This document shows, piece by piece, positions 62,243 to 64,000 of a stretch of 64,000 bases of DNA. This DNA comes from Phenylobacterium sp. (GTDB taxonomy: Bacteria > Pseudomonadota > Alphaproteobacteria > Caulobacterales > Caulobacteraceae), in the NCBI RefSeq assembly GCF_030680185.1, contig NZ_JAUXVZ010000056.1:1-64000 (forward strand). The letters are read 5' to 3'. Every line of letters begins with the position of its first letter. Positions within the stretch are counted from its first letter, which is position 1. The position numbers were made by a program, and so were the translations under genes. Under the pieces are notes generated by a model, which did not search any database, had not been told where the DNA came from, and saw only the letters and a list, made by a program, of their open reading frames with translations.

Positions 62243-64000
62243 TTACTCGGCGGCGATCGCCGAGGCCCGGCGGGCGTCGATGCGGGCGGTCAGCGCGGCG
62301 TGCTGGTCCCACAGGGCGCGGGGCAGGCGGTCGCCGAACTGGGCATAGAATTCCGGGATCAGCGAGGCCTCCTCGGCCCAGACCTCGGCGTCGACGTCCA
62401 GCAGGGTCGACAGATCGGTGTCCGAAAGGCTCAGGCCCGACAGGTCCAGCGCCTCGCGGGTCGGAACACGACCGACCGGGGTGTCGACGGCTTCGGCCTC
62501 GCCGTCGAGGCGTTCGGCGATCCACTTCAACACGCGGGCGTTGTCGCCAAAGCCGGGCCAGACGAACTGGCCGTCGTCATTCTTGCGGAACCAGTTGACG
62601 AAATAGAGCCGCGGCAGTTTGGCGGCCTCGGTCTTGCCGGCCATCGACAGCCAGTGGGCGAAATAGTCGCCCATGTTGTAGCCGCAGAAGGGCAGCATCG
62701 CGAAGGGATCGCGGCGCAGGGTGCCGATGGCGTTCTCGGCGGCGGCGGTGCCTTCCGAGGCGACCGACGAGCCCATGAACACGCCATGCTCCCAGTCAAA
62801 GGCCTCGGTGACCAGCGGCACGGCCGAGGCGCGGCGGCCACCGAACAGGATGGCGTCGATCGGCACACCCTTCGGATCTTCCCATTCCGGCGCGATGGTC
62901 GGGCATTGCGCGGCCGGAGCGGCGAAACGGGCGTTGGGATGGGCGGCGGGCTCACCCGAGGCGGGGTCGTGGGGCACACCCTTCCAGTTGGTCAGGCCCT
63001 CGGGCGCGGTCTTGGTCAGGCCTTCCCACCAGACGTCGTTGTCGGCGGTCAGGGCCGTATTGGTGAAGACGGTGTTGGACCCCATGGTCGCCAGGGCGTT
63101 GCCATTGGTGTTGCGGCTGGTGCCCGGCGCGACGCCGAAGAAGCCGGCCTCGGGGTTCACGGCGTACAGGCGACCGTCGTCACCGAAGCGCATCCAGGCG
63201 ATGTCGTCGCCGATGGTTTCGGCGGTCCAGCCCGGAATGGTCGGCTGCAGCATGGCCAGATTGGTCTTGCCGCAGGCCGAGGGGAAGGCGGCGGCGACGT
63301 ATTTGGCGCGGCCCTTCGGGTCGGTCAGCTTGAGGATCAGCATATGCTCGGCCAGCCAGCCCTCGTCGCGGGCCATGACCGAGGCGATGCGCAGGGCGTA
63401 GCATTTCTTGCCCAGCAGGGCGTTGCCGCCATAGCCCGAGCCGTAGGACCAGATCTCGCGCGTCTCGGGGAAGTGGACGATCCATTTGTCGGCGTTGCAG
63501 GGCCACGGCACATCGGCCTGGCCCTCGGCCAGCGGCGCGCCCAGCGTATGCACGGCGGGCACGAAGACGCCGTCGGTGCCCATCAGGTCCAGCACCGGCT
63601 GGCCCATGCGGGTCATGATGCCCATCGAGACGGCGACATAGCCGCTGTCGGTGATCTCGACGCCGAGGGCGCTGAGGTCAGAGCCGAGCGGGCCCATCGA
63701 GAACGGCACGACATACATGGTGCGGCCGACCATGCAGCCGTCGAACAGGCCGTCGAGGCGCTGGCGCATCTCGGCGGCGTCGGACCAGTTGTTGGTCGGG
63801 CCGGCGTCGATCTTGTCGGCGGAGCAGATGAAGGTGCGACTCTCGACCCGGGCCACGTCCTTGGGGTCCGAGGCGGCGTAGTAGCAGCCGGGGCGCTTGG
63901 TCTGGTCCAGTTCGCGCAGCGTGCCCTTGCCGATCAGGTCGGCGACGATGGCGGTCTTTTCGGCTTCGGAGCCGTCGCACCAGTGGACGCGGTCGGGCCG
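62243..64000 (-). CDS. pckG: Phosphoenolpyruvate carboxykinase (GTP), 5' end cut off
   Basis: 585 residues are visible and the gene continues past the right edge. Motifs include the P-loop [25 protein letters not shown] and [10 protein letters not shown]. The visible N-terminal part starts [20 protein letters not shown]. The enzyme turns oxaloacetate and GTP into PEP, the first step of gluconeogenesis. GTP use follows from the family and agrees with Caulobacter. An internal start at 63856 would cut off conserved sequence and is rejected. Confidence 0.95.
   Translation of the reverse strand, partial: RPDRVHWCDGSEAEKTAIVADLIGKGTLRELDQTKRPGCYYAASDPKDVARVESRTFICSADKIDAGPTNNWSDAAEMRQRLDGLFDGCMVGRTMYVVPFSMGPLGSDLSALGVEITDSGYVAVSMGIMTRMGQPVLDLMGTDGVFVPAVHTLGAPLAEGQADVPWPCNADKWIVHFPETREIWSYGSGYGGNALLGKKCYALRIASVMARDEGWLAEHMLILKLTDPKGRAKYVAAAFPSACGKTNLAMLQPTIPGWTAETIGDDIAWMRFGDDGRLYAVNPEAGFFGVAPGTSRNTNGNALATMGSNTVFTNTALTADNDVWWEGLTKTAPEGLTNWKGVPHDPASGEPAAHPNARFAAPAAQCPTIAPEWEDPKGVPIDAILFGGRRASAVPLVTEAFDWEHGVFMGSSVASEGTAAAENAIGTLRRDPFAMLPFCGYNMGDYFAHWLSMAGKTEAAKLPRLYFVNWFRKNDDGQFVWPGFGDNARVLKWIAERLDGEAEAVDTPVGRVPTREALDLSGLSLSDTDLSTLLDVDAEVWAEEASLIPEFYAQFGDRLPRALWDQHAALTARIDARRASAIAAE

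Overview
The window is a GC-rich (roughly two-thirds G+C by eye) chromosomal segment of an alphaproteobacterium, most likely a member of Caulobacterales close to Brevundimonas or Caulobacter. The reasons are the alphaproteobacterial ribosomal and RNA polymerase genes, a GapR (DUF2312) gene, DUF2336 proteins, a TacA-like sigma-54 response regulator, CtrA-like boxes, a GTP-type PEP carboxykinase, and an rplJL pair separated from rpoBC. All family assignments are from memory of motifs; no database search was possible.

Layout. 1-3423 (minus): the str operon rpsL-rpsG-fusA-tuf, with tuf cut by the window edge, a good promoter at 3659-3687 and a terminator-like hairpin in its leader. 4734-13182 (minus): rpoB-rpoC, with a heptamer-repeat hairpin in the spacer. 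13456-20833: an accessory block with a BAAT-like thioesterase, a membrane protein/XRE regulator pair with its own operator, an FKBP lipoprotein, two tandem M61 peptidases and a small lipoprotein. 20992-21957 (minus): rplJ-rplL with a promoter and a long leader. 22353-36561: a DUF4153 membrane protein, a sigma-54 regulator, a TonB-dependent receptor, GapR, rpmJ, an AT-rich foreign-looking gene, a lytic transglycosylase, MoxR, a lipoprotein, an HD hydrolase and an NrtR-like regulator. 36646-46718: tRNA-Ser, a DsrE protein, cysteine synthase, aldehyde dehydrogenase, a 5-oxoprolinase operon (with DUF969, DUF979 and DUF2891) and tRNA-Thr. 46729-55551: feoAB, a cytochrome c lipoprotein, an RND efflux pair, a beta-barrel protein and a class II aldolase. 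55659-64000: a DUF2336/NAD kinase/Hpt/DUF2336/transglycosylase cluster, a TonB-type protein, a ThiO-like oxidase and PEP carboxykinase, cut by the window edge.

No transposase, integrase, CRISPR array, rRNA or plasmid-type gene was seen. The unusual content lies between genes and in a few operons. There are three classes of structured repeat. (1) Heptamer-repeat hairpins of unrelated sequence sit directly against stop codons (8971-9062, 28549-28632, 28943-29068). (2) A short two-stem element, present four times, has covarying outer stems. (3) A GGGGAGG-type palindromic family forms giant inverted pairs (32068-32251, 32776-32912), and one copy lies inside the sigma-54 regulator gene.

As a functional unit, the most coherent accessory system is the 5-oxoproline operon: an ATP-dependent hydrolase, two presumed permease subunits and an unknown DUF2891 protein. 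The most open question is the pair of DUF2336 proteins that brackets an NAD kinase and a lone Hpt protein, with CtrA-like boxes at both ends of the cluster.
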